Origin: Candidatus Saccharimonadota bacterium
Lineage (GTDB): Bacteria; Patescibacteriota; Saccharimonadia; Saccharimonadales; Saccharimonadaceae
Direction: 5' to 3'
Assembly (NCBI GenBank): GCA_905371595.1
Contig: CAJPLU010000014.1
Location: 1 to 20,462, forward strand
DNA length: 20,462 nt
Shown here: positions 8,040 to 14,591 of the stretch, piece by piece
Layout: the number at the start of each line of letters is the position of its first letter
Numbering within the stretch: position 1 is the stretch's first letter
Notes under the pieces: generated by a model
Told to the model about the DNA's origin: nothing
The model's database searches: none
Seen by the model: the letters and a program-made list of their open reading frames with translations, nothing else
Program-made: the position numbers and the translations under genes

Positions 8040-8848
8040 CAAACACTCTCCGCGAAGTACCGCTGGTTAGATCGAAAATAAAAAACCGCTAGCAATATTA
8101 CGATGATAACTGCAACAAACGGCGTCAACATCACCGGAAACGACACCAAATCATACAGCTGAAGTGTTTGTTGCGTCACTAATACCTTACGAACATCTTG
8201 AACTACTTGAGCAACCGGATTAAGCATTAGCCATGAGGCAGCCCACGGCATCTGTTTTACAACCATTTGCAACGGATATATTACCGGAGTAGCATAGAAT
8301 GCTGCTTGCAAGAATATTTCCCATAGATAACCGATATCTCGATATTTAACGTTAAGCGTTGCTAGAAAAAATGCTACCGCCAATGAAAAGACATACAATT
8401 CAGCTATCAGAGGAATTATAAGCAACGCCTCTGCAGATATAGACACGCTGTTGATTACGCAAAACACCAAAATAACAATTGTGTTTATTATAAGATTGAT
8501 AAATGCAGAAATAGTGCCGGATACAACAATAATAAATTTCGGGAAATTAATCTTGCGAATTAAGTCGCCCCGCGAAACTATTGATTGTAATCCTTGTACG
8601 GTTGCCTCGGTAAAGAAATTCCATAATACAATACCAACTAATAAATACACTGGAAAATGTTCAATATCTCTGCCTAGACGTAAGAATTTATCAAATACTA
8701 TATATAGAATAATAAATAAAAATATTGGTTTTAAGATTGACCACAAATAACCTAATACTGATCCTTGATAGCGTAATTTAAAATCCGTTACAACCAGCTC
8801 GCGTAACAATATTTTATTACGTCTATTCCATACACTCGCTACTTTCAT
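8039..8848 (-). CDS. wzm: ABC-2 type polysaccharide export permease (Wzm/TagG type)
   Basis: The 269-residue membrane protein has about six transmembrane helices and the family features LLRELVVTDFKLRYQGS near the N-terminus, LGYLWSILKPIFLF, NFFTEATVQG and a C-terminal ATPVIYPLQ...LNPVAQVVQDVRK block. It forms the channel for the glycan exporter with the ATPase that follows. The frame is open further upstream (to 8884), which would overlap the divergent GT2 gene; I prefer ATG 8848 because GGAGAG (8857-8852) stands 3 nt before it and the family N-terminus starts near MKVASVWNRR. It is the first gene of the minus operon wzm-wzt-GT2-GT4GT4. Confidence 0.92.
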   Translation of the reverse strand: MKVASVWNRRNKILLRELVVTDFKLRYQGSVLGYLWSILKPIFLFIILYIVFDKFLRLGRDIEHFPVYLLVGIVLWNFFTEATVQGLQSIVSRGDLIRKINFPKFIIVVSGTISAFINLIINTIVILVFCVINSVSISAEALLIIPLIAELYVFSLAVAFFLATLNVKYRDIGYLWEIFLQAAFYATPVIYPLQMVVKQMPWAASWLMLNPVAQVVQDVRKVLVTQQTLQLYDLVSFPVMLTPFVAVIIVILLAVFYFRSNQRYFAESV

Positions 8849-8871
8849 AGTCTCTCCAGCCATTATATAAT
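8843..8871 (+). promoter_or_regulatory. Leaderless promoter of the divergent GT2
   Basis: TATAAT at 8866-8871 sits 6 nt before GTG 8878, with a poor -35 (TTTCAT, 8843-8848) that overlaps the wzm start codon. No SD precedes the GTG. The transcript would begin at the start codon. Confidence 0.5.
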
Positions 8872-8891
8872 AAGATTGTGACAAAAAACAA
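8862..8891 (-). promoter_or_regulatory. Promoter of the wzm-wzt glycan operon
   Basis: On the minus strand TTGTTT (8891-8886), an 18-nt spacer and a perfect TATAAT (8867-8862) precede wzm ATG 8848 by 13 nt. The -35 element lies inside the first codons of the divergent GT2 gene and the -10 overlaps the -10 of that gene's promoter, so the two cannot be occupied at the same time. Confidence 0.55.
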
Positions 8892-9897
8892 TCTCGCCAT
8901 CATCGTCCTCAACTGGAACGGCGCCGACGACGCGCTTGAGTGCATCAACTCGCTGGCCCAGCAGACGCTCAAACCGACTATCATAATCGTCGATAATCAT
9001 TCTCACGACGACTCTGTCATGCGTTTCGAACAGTATCAGACAGAACATCCGTCCGTAGATTGTATAATTATCGCTAACAATAAGAATCTGGGATTCGCCG
9101 GCGGTATTAATACCGGGCTGGTTTATGCACGCAAACAAGGTTTCGAGTATATTGGCGTACTTAATCCCGACGCCGTTGCCGACAAAAACTGGTGCAGAGC
9201 ACTCGTCGACGAACTGTCAAGCCAGCCAAAATGCGGTATTGCAACTGGTATTTTACAACGGCGCGACGGTAAGACGCTTGATACAACTGGCGATTTCTAT
9301 ACCACCTGGGGCCTGCCTGGTCCACGAAACCGCGATGAGCCTATTGAAAATGCGCCGAGTAAGCCTGGCGAGGTTTTTGGCGCGACTGGTGGCGGAGCGA
9401 TTTATCGCGCGGCAATGTTTGACGATATCGATATGTTCGATGAGGACTTTTTCATGTATTACGAAGATGTCGACCTCAGTTTTCGCGCCCAGTTAGCCGG
9501 CTGGAAGGTCCGCTTTACGCCCAAAGCCATCGCTTATCACAAGGTTGGCGCTAGCAGCAAAAAGGTTCCTGGCTTGGCTGTTTACAACACTTTCAAAAAC
9601 CTGCCGTTAGTTTTCATTAAAAACGTTCCAGGGAAGTTATTTTGGTATATTGGCCTGCGCTTTTTCTTAACATATTGGCTGATTTTTGCTAGCGCTGTCC
9701 GCCACGGCAACGGCTGGCCGGCTTTCAAGGGTACATTAGCCTCAATAATTCGCAAGCCCGCTGCCTACCATAAACGCTGGTCTATTCAAAAAAACCGCAA
9801 AGTCTCTGTCGACTACATCCGCAACATTATCCACGAAGGGCCGCTACCCAATCAAACCGGACTGTTGAAATTTCGTAAGTTTTTTACTGGGAAATAA
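8878..9897 (+). CDS. GT2 family glycosyltransferase (rhamnosyltransferase WbbL-like)
   Basis: The 339-residue product begins with LAIIVLNWNGADDALECINSL and continues IIVDNHSHDDS, NKNLGFAGGINTGL, VLNPDAVAD (DXD-type metal site NPD) and GATGGGAIYRAAMFD...FDEDFFMYYEDVDLSFRAQLAGW, the acceptor-side block of WbbL-like GT2 enzymes, which often transfer rhamnose. About residues 240-270 are hydrophobic and may associate with the membrane. It starts with GTG and lacks an SD; the -10 is 6 nt upstream. It is divergent from wzm, with 29 bp between start codons, and probably works on the same surface glycan. Specificity is not readable from the sequence. Confidence 0.9.
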   Translation: MTKNNLAIIVLNWNGADDALECINSLAQQTLKPTIIIVDNHSHDDSVMRFEQYQTEHPSVDCIIIANNKNLGFAGGINTGLVYARKQGFEYIGVLNPDAVADKNWCRALVDELSSQPKCGIATGILQRRDGKTLDTTGDFYTTWGLPGPRNRDEPIENAPSKPGEVFGATGGGAIYRAAMFDDIDMFDEDFFMYYEDVDLSFRAQLAGWKVRFTPKAIAYHKVGASSKKVPGLAVYNTFKNLPLVFIKNVPGKLFWYIGLRFFLTYWLIFASAVRHGNGWPAFKGTLASIIRKPAAYHKRWSIQKNRKVSVDYIRNIIHEGPLPNQTGLLKFRKFFTGK

Positions 9898-9956
9898 ACT
9901 ATTCCCATAACTGCTTTTAGCGCTTCTATTTTGTGAATTTTTATGATAATTCATAA

Positions 9957-9995
9957 CCCGTAGGGCGTATATTGACAGAAAACACGTTCTACGGG
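9957..9995 (+). repeat. Hairpin repeat R1, left border of GHKL/DUF4325 cassette
   Basis: Left arm CCCGTAGGGCGT (9957-9968) pairs with ACGTTCTACGGG (9984-9995): 12 bp including two G-T wobbles, with a 15-nt loop. The same design, with arms almost identical and the segment AAAACACGYTCTACGGG shared at 16 of 17 positions, recurs at 11270-11307 in the same orientation. No T-run follows, so it is not a normal intrinsic terminator. Confidence 0.85.
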
Positions 9996-10001
9996 TAAAA
10001 T
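9972..10001 (+). promoter_or_regulatory. Cassette promoter with -35 in the R1 loop, leaderless
   Basis: A perfect TTGACA (9972-9977) lies in the loop of hairpin R1. After 18 nt TAAAAT (9996-10001) directly follows the right arm. ATG 10009 is 7 nt after the -10 and has no SD, so the mRNA should begin at or next to the start codon. The whole spacer is the right arm of the hairpin, so hairpin extrusion or a protein bound to it would block the promoter. Confidence 0.65.
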
Positions 10002-10008
10002 TATTATT

Positions 10009-10971
10009 ATGAAGATTCATTTCTCGAATCAAGGAATGCTCCGCAATTTTGAGAATTTCCTTGAATCAGTCGATCTATCAAAACCCTCGGAGCTTCATAT
10101 TTCTACCAACCCTAAATGGATTAATGTTCACCCTGCTATTTTGGTTATGACAGCTGCTCTAGCAAGAAAAGCTGGAAGACTAAATTCTACTATAGATACA
10201 CCTCCAAAATCTGGCGCCTACCTTGACAGGATGGGCTTATATTCATACCTTAAAACACCATCACCATTTAGCATTACCCACAAAGACGAATCTGGTAGGT
10301 TTATTCCCATTTCTGTAATTAGCACTCCGCAAGAGCAATCTGCTTTTATTTCAGATATGATCCCCTTACTACACTTGCCAGAAGAAAAATCTCGCGTAAT
10401 TAAGTATGTTATAGGCGAACTCGTACGTAACGTTATAGAACATTCCCTATCTTCAGATGGCGCTATAGTAGCTGCACAATATTACAAAAAAAGTAATCGG
10501 ATTAGTATAGGAATTTGCGATTCTGGGATTGGAATATGGAAAAGTATGCAAGAACATTGGCATCCAGCCACAGATATAGATGCTATAAAACTCGCTCTTA
10601 CACCTGGGATATCAGGAACAACACGCCAAGAAGGAGGCACTGACGATAATGCTGGCGCTGGACTATTCTTTATTAAATCAATTGCAAAAATATCCCGTAG
10701 CTATTTTTTAATTTATAGCGGTAAAGGAGAATATAAGCTTACAAAACACGATCGGCGCACAAAAACTCCAAGACTTTATGCCAACCCAACACGAGATCCT
10801 CATCGTGAAATTAATACTGCTCCGGATTTTCAAGGAACCCTAGTTGCAATTGACATATCGTTAGATAATAACGAAGCTTTTGACGCGCTTCTTGAAATGA
10901 TTAGTCTAGTATATGATAACGCAATACGCGAAAGAAAACGTGCTAAATATAGGGAGCCCCGTTTTATATGA
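10009..10971 (+). CDS. GHKL (HATPase) ATP-binding protein with STAS-like N-terminus
   Basis: The 320-residue protein has a C-terminal GHKL ATP-binding fold: N box GELVRNVIEHS with Glu137, Asn141 and His145, G1 box DSGIGI (171-176), and G2 box AGAGLF (215-220). There is no HisKA dimerisation or phospho-accepting His region, no receiver and no membrane segment, so it is not an ordinary sensor kinase; it is closer to anti-sigma kinases of the SpoIIAB/RsbW kind or to other cytosolic HATPases. Residues about 1-95 (ending HPAILVMTAALARKAG...YLDRMGLYSYL) resemble a STAS-like fold placed in front. Its TGA overlaps the ATG of the DUF4325 gene (ATGA), so both products are made together. Hand-counted base composition is clearly lower in GC than nearby lines. 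Target and signal are not visible. Domain call firm, role inferred. Confidence 0.85.
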   Translation: MKIHFSNQGMLRNFENFLESVDLSKPSELHISTNPKWINVHPAILVMTAALARKAGRLNSTIDTPPKSGAYLDRMGLYSYLKTPSPFSITHKDESGRFIPISVISTPQEQSAFISDMIPLLHLPEEKSRVIKYVIGELVRNVIEHSLSSDGAIVAAQYYKKSNRISIGICDSGIGIWKSMQEHWHPATDIDAIKLALTPGISGTTRQEGGTDDNAGAGLFFIKSIAKISRSYFLIYSGKGEYKLTKHDRRTKTPRLYANPTRDPHREINTAPDFQGTLVAIDISLDNNEAFDALLEMISLVYDNAIRERKRAKYREPRFI

Positions 10972-11267
10972 TGATTACCATTAAAATGTATAATGAAGCA
11001 GGGAAATTTGCTGAGAATAAAGAAATAGCTAAAACTATACGCACAAAGCTAATCATACCCAACCTAGAAAACAATAATATGATTGTGTTTGATTTTAACC
11101 ATATTGAAGGGTGCACTCAATCATTTATTCATGCACTTCTAAGCAAACCAATCCGCGATTTTAGAGAAACAGCTTTTAAGAATTTATTGTATCAAAATGC
11201 CAATCAAGATGTTAAAAAGATCATATCAATCGTTTATCGTTATATGCAGGAAAGTTTAGATGAATAA
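10968..11267 (+). CDS. STAS-like DUF4325 protein
   Basis: The 99-residue product matches the DUF4325 pattern: FAENKEIAKTIRTKL, then MIVFDFNHIEGCTQSFIHALL, and a closing VKKIISIVYRYMQ. The core VFDF strand plus the following Ser52 region corresponds to the loop that in STAS anti-anti-sigma factors such as SpoIIAA carries the phosphorylated serine. DUF4325 proteins are often encoded next to GHKL ATPases, as here. The start ATG 10968 (or 10971) overlaps the previous stop; AGGGAG at 10951-10956 is the ribosome site, 11 nt away. Its stop lies 2 bp before hairpin R2. It probably binds the GHKL partner and may be its phosphorylation substrate; this is inference. Confidence 0.8.
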   Translation: MMITIKMYNEAGKFAENKEIAKTIRTKLIIPNLENNNMIVFDFNHIEGCTQSFIHALLSKPIRDFRETAFKNLLYQNANQDVKKIISIVYRYMQESLDE

Positions 11268-11269
11268 TA

Positions 11270-11307
11270 CCCGTAGAACGTTTTTATATCAAAACACGCT
11301 CTACGGG
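11270..11307 (+). repeat. Hairpin repeat R2, right border of cassette, touching sucC ribosome site
   Basis: Arms CCCGTAGAACGT (11270-11281) and ACGCTCTACGGG (11296-11307) pair over 12 positions with one A-C mismatch and a 14-nt loop. The loop differs from R1 and lacks TTGACA. The last G of the right arm (11307) is the first base of the GGAGG of sucC. Confidence 0.85.
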
Positions 11308-11311
11308 GAGG
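11307..11311 (+). promoter_or_regulatory. sucC ribosome binding site at the foot of hairpin R2
   Basis: GGAGG lies 10 nt before ATG 11322, and its first base is the last paired base of R2. Folding of R2 in the mRNA could limit ribosome access. No promoter is evident between R2 and sucC, so sucC is probably read from the cassette or from a promoter further upstream. Confidence 0.5.
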
Positions 11312-11321
11312 ATGAATCCAT

Positions 11322-12380
11322 ATGCGCCTACTAGAATATGAAGCCAAAAACCTACTATCAGCGTGTGAAGTGCCGATACCGCGCGGCAAAGTTTTCGCTA
11401 TTAATGAATTACAAGCTATCGCTGCGCCAATCGTTCTGAAATCGCAGGTTCCTATCGGCGGGCGCGGCAAACTTGGCGGCGTGCAAATAGTCCGTCGGCA
11501 GTCAGCTATAGAATCTGTTGCCCGAAAAATGTTCAATCTTAAAATCAAGGGATTTTTGCCGTCAAAATTGCTAGCCGAAGAAATCCTCGATATTAGCCAC
11601 GAATTTTATTTTTCATTAAATATTAATCGCCAAACTGCCGCCATCGAACTGCTTGCCCACTCTGGTGGTGGCATCGAAATTGAGAGCCAAGATACTGCAG
11701 CCTTTTTTCGGCGCGATATTACTGATAATAGAGAATTCGAAGCTTTAGCTGACAAGCTCGCTGATTATCTCGATATTACTGACAAAGCGTTCTTGCTGCA
11801 AGATATTATTGAAAATACTTATAGTTGTTTTATTGACAATGATTGCTTATTACTAGAGATTAACCCGCTAATACTCACCTCTGACGGTAGGTTAATCGCT
11901 GGCGATGCTAAAATTACTGTTGACGACGCAGCTGCTTTTCGCCATTTGGATTGGCAATTCGAGGACAACTCTACCGAACATAATTTCGTCATACTTAATC
12001 GTGACGGCGCGGTTGCTACAATTGCCAACGGCGCTGGACTCGCCATGGCAACGGTTGATGCAGTCGTGGCGAGCGGTTTGGTACCCGCTAATTTCCTCGA
12101 TATCGGTGGTACAGCTACTTCTGATAAAGTCCTCGATTGTTTCCGTCAAATCACTACTCTCGATAATATCAACGTGATTATCATCAATATCTTCGGCGGC
12201 ATTGTCCGCTGCGATGAGGTAGCCCGAGCCATTATCGATGCCCAGCGGCAAATTCCTGACCTACCAAAACTCGCCATTCGCCTATCTGGTAACCGCGAAT
12301 CTGAAGCCCGCCAACTGCTAGCACAATACAATCTACCGCTATTCGACAGTTTAGAAGCAATCCTGGAGGACATTTCATGA
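11322..12380 (+). CDS. sucC: Succinyl-CoA ligase (ADP/GDP-forming) beta subunit
   Basis: The product is the ATP-grasp subunit of the enzyme that interconverts succinyl-CoA plus NDP and phosphate with succinate, CoA and NTP. Seen are LKSQVPIGGRGKLGG (residues about 39-53, nucleotide grip), LLEINPLIL around 177-185 with DAKI at 195 (metal and phosphate site), NGAGLAMATVD, NFLDIGGTA and NIFGGIVRCDEVA in the CoA-ligase domain. At 352 residues it is about 30-40 shorter than the E. coli protein (388), but all core motifs remain. ATG 11322 follows GGAGG. It overlaps sucD by ATGA. No other citric-acid-cycle gene is in the window; in reduced genomes the pair could serve substrate-level phosphorylation or act on another acyl-CoA. 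Confidence 0.93.
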   Translation: MRLLEYEAKNLLSACEVPIPRGKVFAINELQAIAAPIVLKSQVPIGGRGKLGGVQIVRRQSAIESVARKMFNLKIKGFLPSKLLAEEILDISHEFYFSLNINRQTAAIELLAHSGGGIEIESQDTAAFFRRDITDNREFEALADKLADYLDITDKAFLLQDIIENTYSCFIDNDCLLLEINPLILTSDGRLIAGDAKITVDDAAAFRHLDWQFEDNSTEHNFVILNRDGAVATIANGAGLAMATVDAVVASGLVPANFLDIGGTATSDKVLDCFRQITTLDNINVIIINIFGGIVRCDEVARAIIDAQRQIPDLPKLAIRLSGNRESEARQLLAQYNLPLFDSLEAILEDIS

Positions 12381-13237
12381 CACCGCAGCTTTTCATTGGC
12401 AAAAATGTCATAATTCAGGGAATCACTGGAAAAAACGGCCGGTTTCACGCGCAAAATATGCTTAATTACAAAACGCATATCGTCGCTGGCACCTCGCCTA
12501 ATCAATCCAGCTCAGAAGTTCACGGCGTACCAGTCTTCCGAACAATTAGCGATATCAAAAAACGTTTTGCCATTGATATTTCCGTGATTTTTGTGCCAGC
12601 GCCGTACGCCAAAGCCGCTATTTTAGAGGCTATTCAGGCGCAAATCCCGCTTATCATCTGCATCACCGAGGGCGTACCAGTGCACGATATGCTCGAGATT
12701 AAACAAAAACTACGCCGCAGCCATTCGGTTTTAATCGGTCCGAATTGCCCCGGCGTGTTAATACCAGGCAGGCAGCTGCTGGGCATCATTCCAGCGTCAC
12801 TGGCAACACCTGGCGACACGGCGATTGTCAGCCGCAGCGGCACGCTCACTTATGAAGCTATGTCGCTACTGACGCAGTCTGGTTTCGGGCAGCGATATAT
12901 CATCGGTATCGGCGGCGATATGATTAGCGGTAGCAGTTTTGTCGATTGTTTACAGTTATTTCAAAACGACCCTAGCGTTAAACGTATAGTAATGATCGGC
13001 GAAATCGGCGGCATTAGCGAAATTACGGCAGCTGATTATATTAAGCAATCTATCAGCAAGCCAGTTTACGCTTATATCGCCGGGCATAGCGCTCCTAGCG
13101 GTGTCCAGATGGGACACGCTGGCGCTATCCTCGGTACTAACGCGCTTGAGTCAGCGGCTGCCAAAACAGCTTATTTACAACAAGCTGGCATCATTACTGC
13201 CAATTCAATTAGCCAGCTTATTCAAAAAATAAAGTGA
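12377..13237 (+). CDS. sucD: Succinyl-CoA ligase alpha subunit
   Basis: The 286-residue subunit binds CoA and carries the phosphohistidine. It has the N-terminal Rossmann motif GITGKNGRFHAQNML, IGPNCPGVL near 122, RSGTLTYE, GIGGDMISG, MIGEIGG and QMGHAGAILG, in which His247 is the expected phosphorylated residue. Length is normal for the family (about 289). It is coupled to sucC by the 4-bp overlap ATGA, with GGAGG upstream. Its TGA (13235-13237) supplies the TG of the extended -10 promoter of the next gene. All the catalytic features look intact, so the enzyme is presumably active. What metabolic route feeds it is not shown here. Confidence 0.95.
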   Translation: MTPQLFIGKNVIIQGITGKNGRFHAQNMLNYKTHIVAGTSPNQSSSEVHGVPVFRTISDIKKRFAIDISVIFVPAPYAKAAILEAIQAQIPLIICITEGVPVHDMLEIKQKLRRSHSVLIGPNCPGVLIPGRQLLGIIPASLATPGDTAIVSRSGTLTYEAMSLLTQSGFGQRYIIGIGGDMISGSSFVDCLQLFQNDPSVKRIVMIGEIGGISEITAADYIKQSISKPVYAYIAGHSAPSGVQMGHAGAILGTNALESAAAKTAYLQQAGIITANSISQLIQKIK

Positions 13238-13243
13238 TATAAT
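13235..13243 (+). promoter_or_regulatory. Leaderless extended -10 promoter for the GtrB-GtrA-GT4 operon
   Basis: TGATATAAT (TGn plus perfect TATAAT at 13238-13243) overlaps the sucD stop, and ATG 13250 follows 6 nt later without an SD. I see no good -35, as is usual for extended -10 promoters. Confidence 0.6.
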
Positions 13244-13249
13244 TAGCCT

Positions 13250-14191
13250 ATGAAGACAATTACCGTTCTAATCCCAGCCTACAACGAAGAAGCGGTGTTG
13301 CCGCAGTTATTCGCGCGTCTAAAAGATTTGCAAAAAACGATCAAAAAATACCGCCTAGAACTGCTATTTATCAACGATGGCAGTAGTGATGACACCTTGA
13401 CTATGATTCAAAAAGAAGCCAAAAAGAATTCTTCAATTGCTTATATTAATCTATCGCGCAATTTTGGCAAGGAAACTGGCATGCTAGCTGGTTTTGATTA
13501 CGCCAAAGGCGATGCAGTAGTAATTATCGACGCTGATCTACAAGACCCGCCCGAGCTAATCCCGCAAATGATTGAACTCTGGGAGCAAGGGTACGATGAT
13601 GTTTACGCGCGGCGCCGCAGCCGCCAGGGTGAGACTTGGCTCAAGAAAAAAACCAGCGAGTGGTACTACCGTATTTTGCAAAAGTCGACGCAAATTCCAA
13701 TTCAGCGCGATACTGGCGATTTTCGCTTGCTTGATCGGCGCTGTGTTGAAGCTCTCAAGCTGCTGCGCGAATCGCAGCGCAACACCAAGGCCCTTTTTAG
13801 CTGGATCGGCTTCAATAAAAAAGAATTACTTTACGATCGCGACCCGCGCGCTGCCGGCGATACCAAATGGAACTACAGTAGACTGGTTAATCTCGCTATT
13901 GACGGTATCACCAGTTTCACCACGGCGCCGCTGCGAATGTCGTCGATTTTGGGGATGATTATATCATGCGGTGCATTTTTGTATATTCTTTATCTGCTAA
14001 TTCGACCGCTATTCGGCGTACCTACTGGCGCTGGCTATTCATCGCTAATGGCAGTAATCTTGTTTCTCGGCGGCATCCAGCTGATTAGCCTAGGTATTAT
14101 CGGCGAGTACGTTGCTCGAATTTTTAGCGAGTCCAAGAACCGGCCTGGTTACTTTGTCGAGGAATATCACGAGGCTAAGCGTGAAAAATAA
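13250..14191 (+). CDS. GtrB/DPM1-like membrane glycosyltransferase (GT2)
   Basis: The 313-residue protein has a GT-A domain (about 1-225) with VLIPAYNEE, LLFINDGSSDDT, LSRNFGKETGMLAGFDYA and the metal motif IIDADLQDPPEL, then QRDTGDFRLLDRR, all typical of polyprenyl-phosphate hexosyltransferases such as GtrB and ArnC. Two transmembrane helices follow (about 233-257 and 265-290). It would charge undecaprenyl phosphate with a single sugar on the cytosolic face for use outside. The next gene is a GtrA-like flippase, the usual partner, and starts inside this gene's last codons. The mRNA is probably leaderless. Sugar identity (glucose, mannose or other) cannot be told. Confidence 0.92.
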   Translation: MKTITVLIPAYNEEAVLPQLFARLKDLQKTIKKYRLELLFINDGSSDDTLTMIQKEAKKNSSIAYINLSRNFGKETGMLAGFDYAKGDAVVIIDADLQDPPELIPQMIELWEQGYDDVYARRRSRQGETWLKKKTSEWYYRILQKSTQIPIQRDTGDFRLLDRRCVEALKLLRESQRNTKALFSWIGFNKKELLYDRDPRAAGDTKWNYSRLVNLAIDGITSFTTAPLRMSSILGMIISCGAFLYILYLLIRPLFGVPTGAGYSSLMAVILFLGGIQLISLGIIGEYVARIFSESKNRPGYFVEEYHEAKREK

Positions 14192-14591
14192 GGCGCAAAT
14201 TGGTCGTTTCGCTATCGTCGGCACAATAAATACGATAATTGATTTTGGGCTATTATTTTTACTTACCTTTCTAGGACTACCTAAACTAACCGCCAATACT
14301 ATCTCGACCGGTACTGCCTTTGTTTTTAGCTTTTTCGCTAACAAAAAGTACACCTTCAAATCCACTAGCAAAAATATCAAATACGAGATGGTTTCTTTTG
14401 TGATTGTCACGCTATTCGGCTTGTGGGTGCTGCAAAACGGTACCATCTGGCTAATTACACCGCTAATCAAAAGCTTCATAACTAATGAACAAATTTCCTT
14501 GTTTGCCGCTAAATTATTTGCCACGGCCATCTCTCTGATTTGGAATTATTGCCTATACGAGCGAATTGTTTTCAGAAAGGAATCATCATGA
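14181..14591 (+). CDS. GtrA-like flippase
   Basis: This 136-residue protein of the GtrA family (PF04138) has four predicted transmembrane helices, the entry QIGRFAIVGTINTIIDFGLLF and the segment FVFSFFANKKYTF, with the closing LIWNYCLYERIVF. It is thought to move the undecaprenyl-phosphate sugar made by the GtrB-like enzyme to the outer face. The frame is open to an ATG at 14112, but that would overlap the upstream gene by 80 bp; GTG 14181 is preferred because GAGG lies 7 nt before it and the family starts near there. It overlaps the upstream gene by 11 bp and the downstream one by ATGA. Confidence 0.9.
   Translation: MKNKAQIGRFAIVGTINTIIDFGLLFLLTFLGLPKLTANTISTGTAFVFSFFANKKYTFKSTSKNIKYEMVSFVIVTLFGLWVLQNGTIWLITPLIKSFITNEQISLFAAKLFATAISLIWNYCLYERIVFRKESS

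Larger units (their letters stand above)
9957..11307 (+). other. Putative two-gene cassette bounded by hairpin repeats
   Basis: The unit is R1 (9957-9995), 13 bp, GHKL gene, 4-bp overlap, DUF4325 gene, 2 bp, R2 (11270-11307). Both repeats are in the same orientation, and the genes fill the interval with almost no spare sequence. Hand GC counts of three 60-nt lines in the unit (10021, 10681, 11041) give 38, 28 and 32 percent, against 60 and 62 percent for flanking lines 9301 and 12001. No integrase or transposase is present, so if it moves it does so in trans. The layout, one repeat plus cargo, is like an integron cassette, but the arms do not fit the attC core consensus. Mobility is inferred. 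Confidence 0.45.

Noticed and set aside
8849..8884. Upstream start of wzm (ATG 8863 or the extended start at 8884)
   Set aside because: These lie on the -10 box or inside the divergent GT2, and the SD GGAGAG points to ATG 8848.
9888..9907. Terminator after the GT2 at 9897
   Set aside because: TGGGAA/TTCCCA forms only a 6-bp stem across the stop codon and no T-run follows.
9957..9995. Integron attC site
   Set aside because: Size and hairpin form are similar, but the arms do not fit RYYYAAC/GTTRRRY, and there is no extrahelical base pattern or integrase gene in the window.
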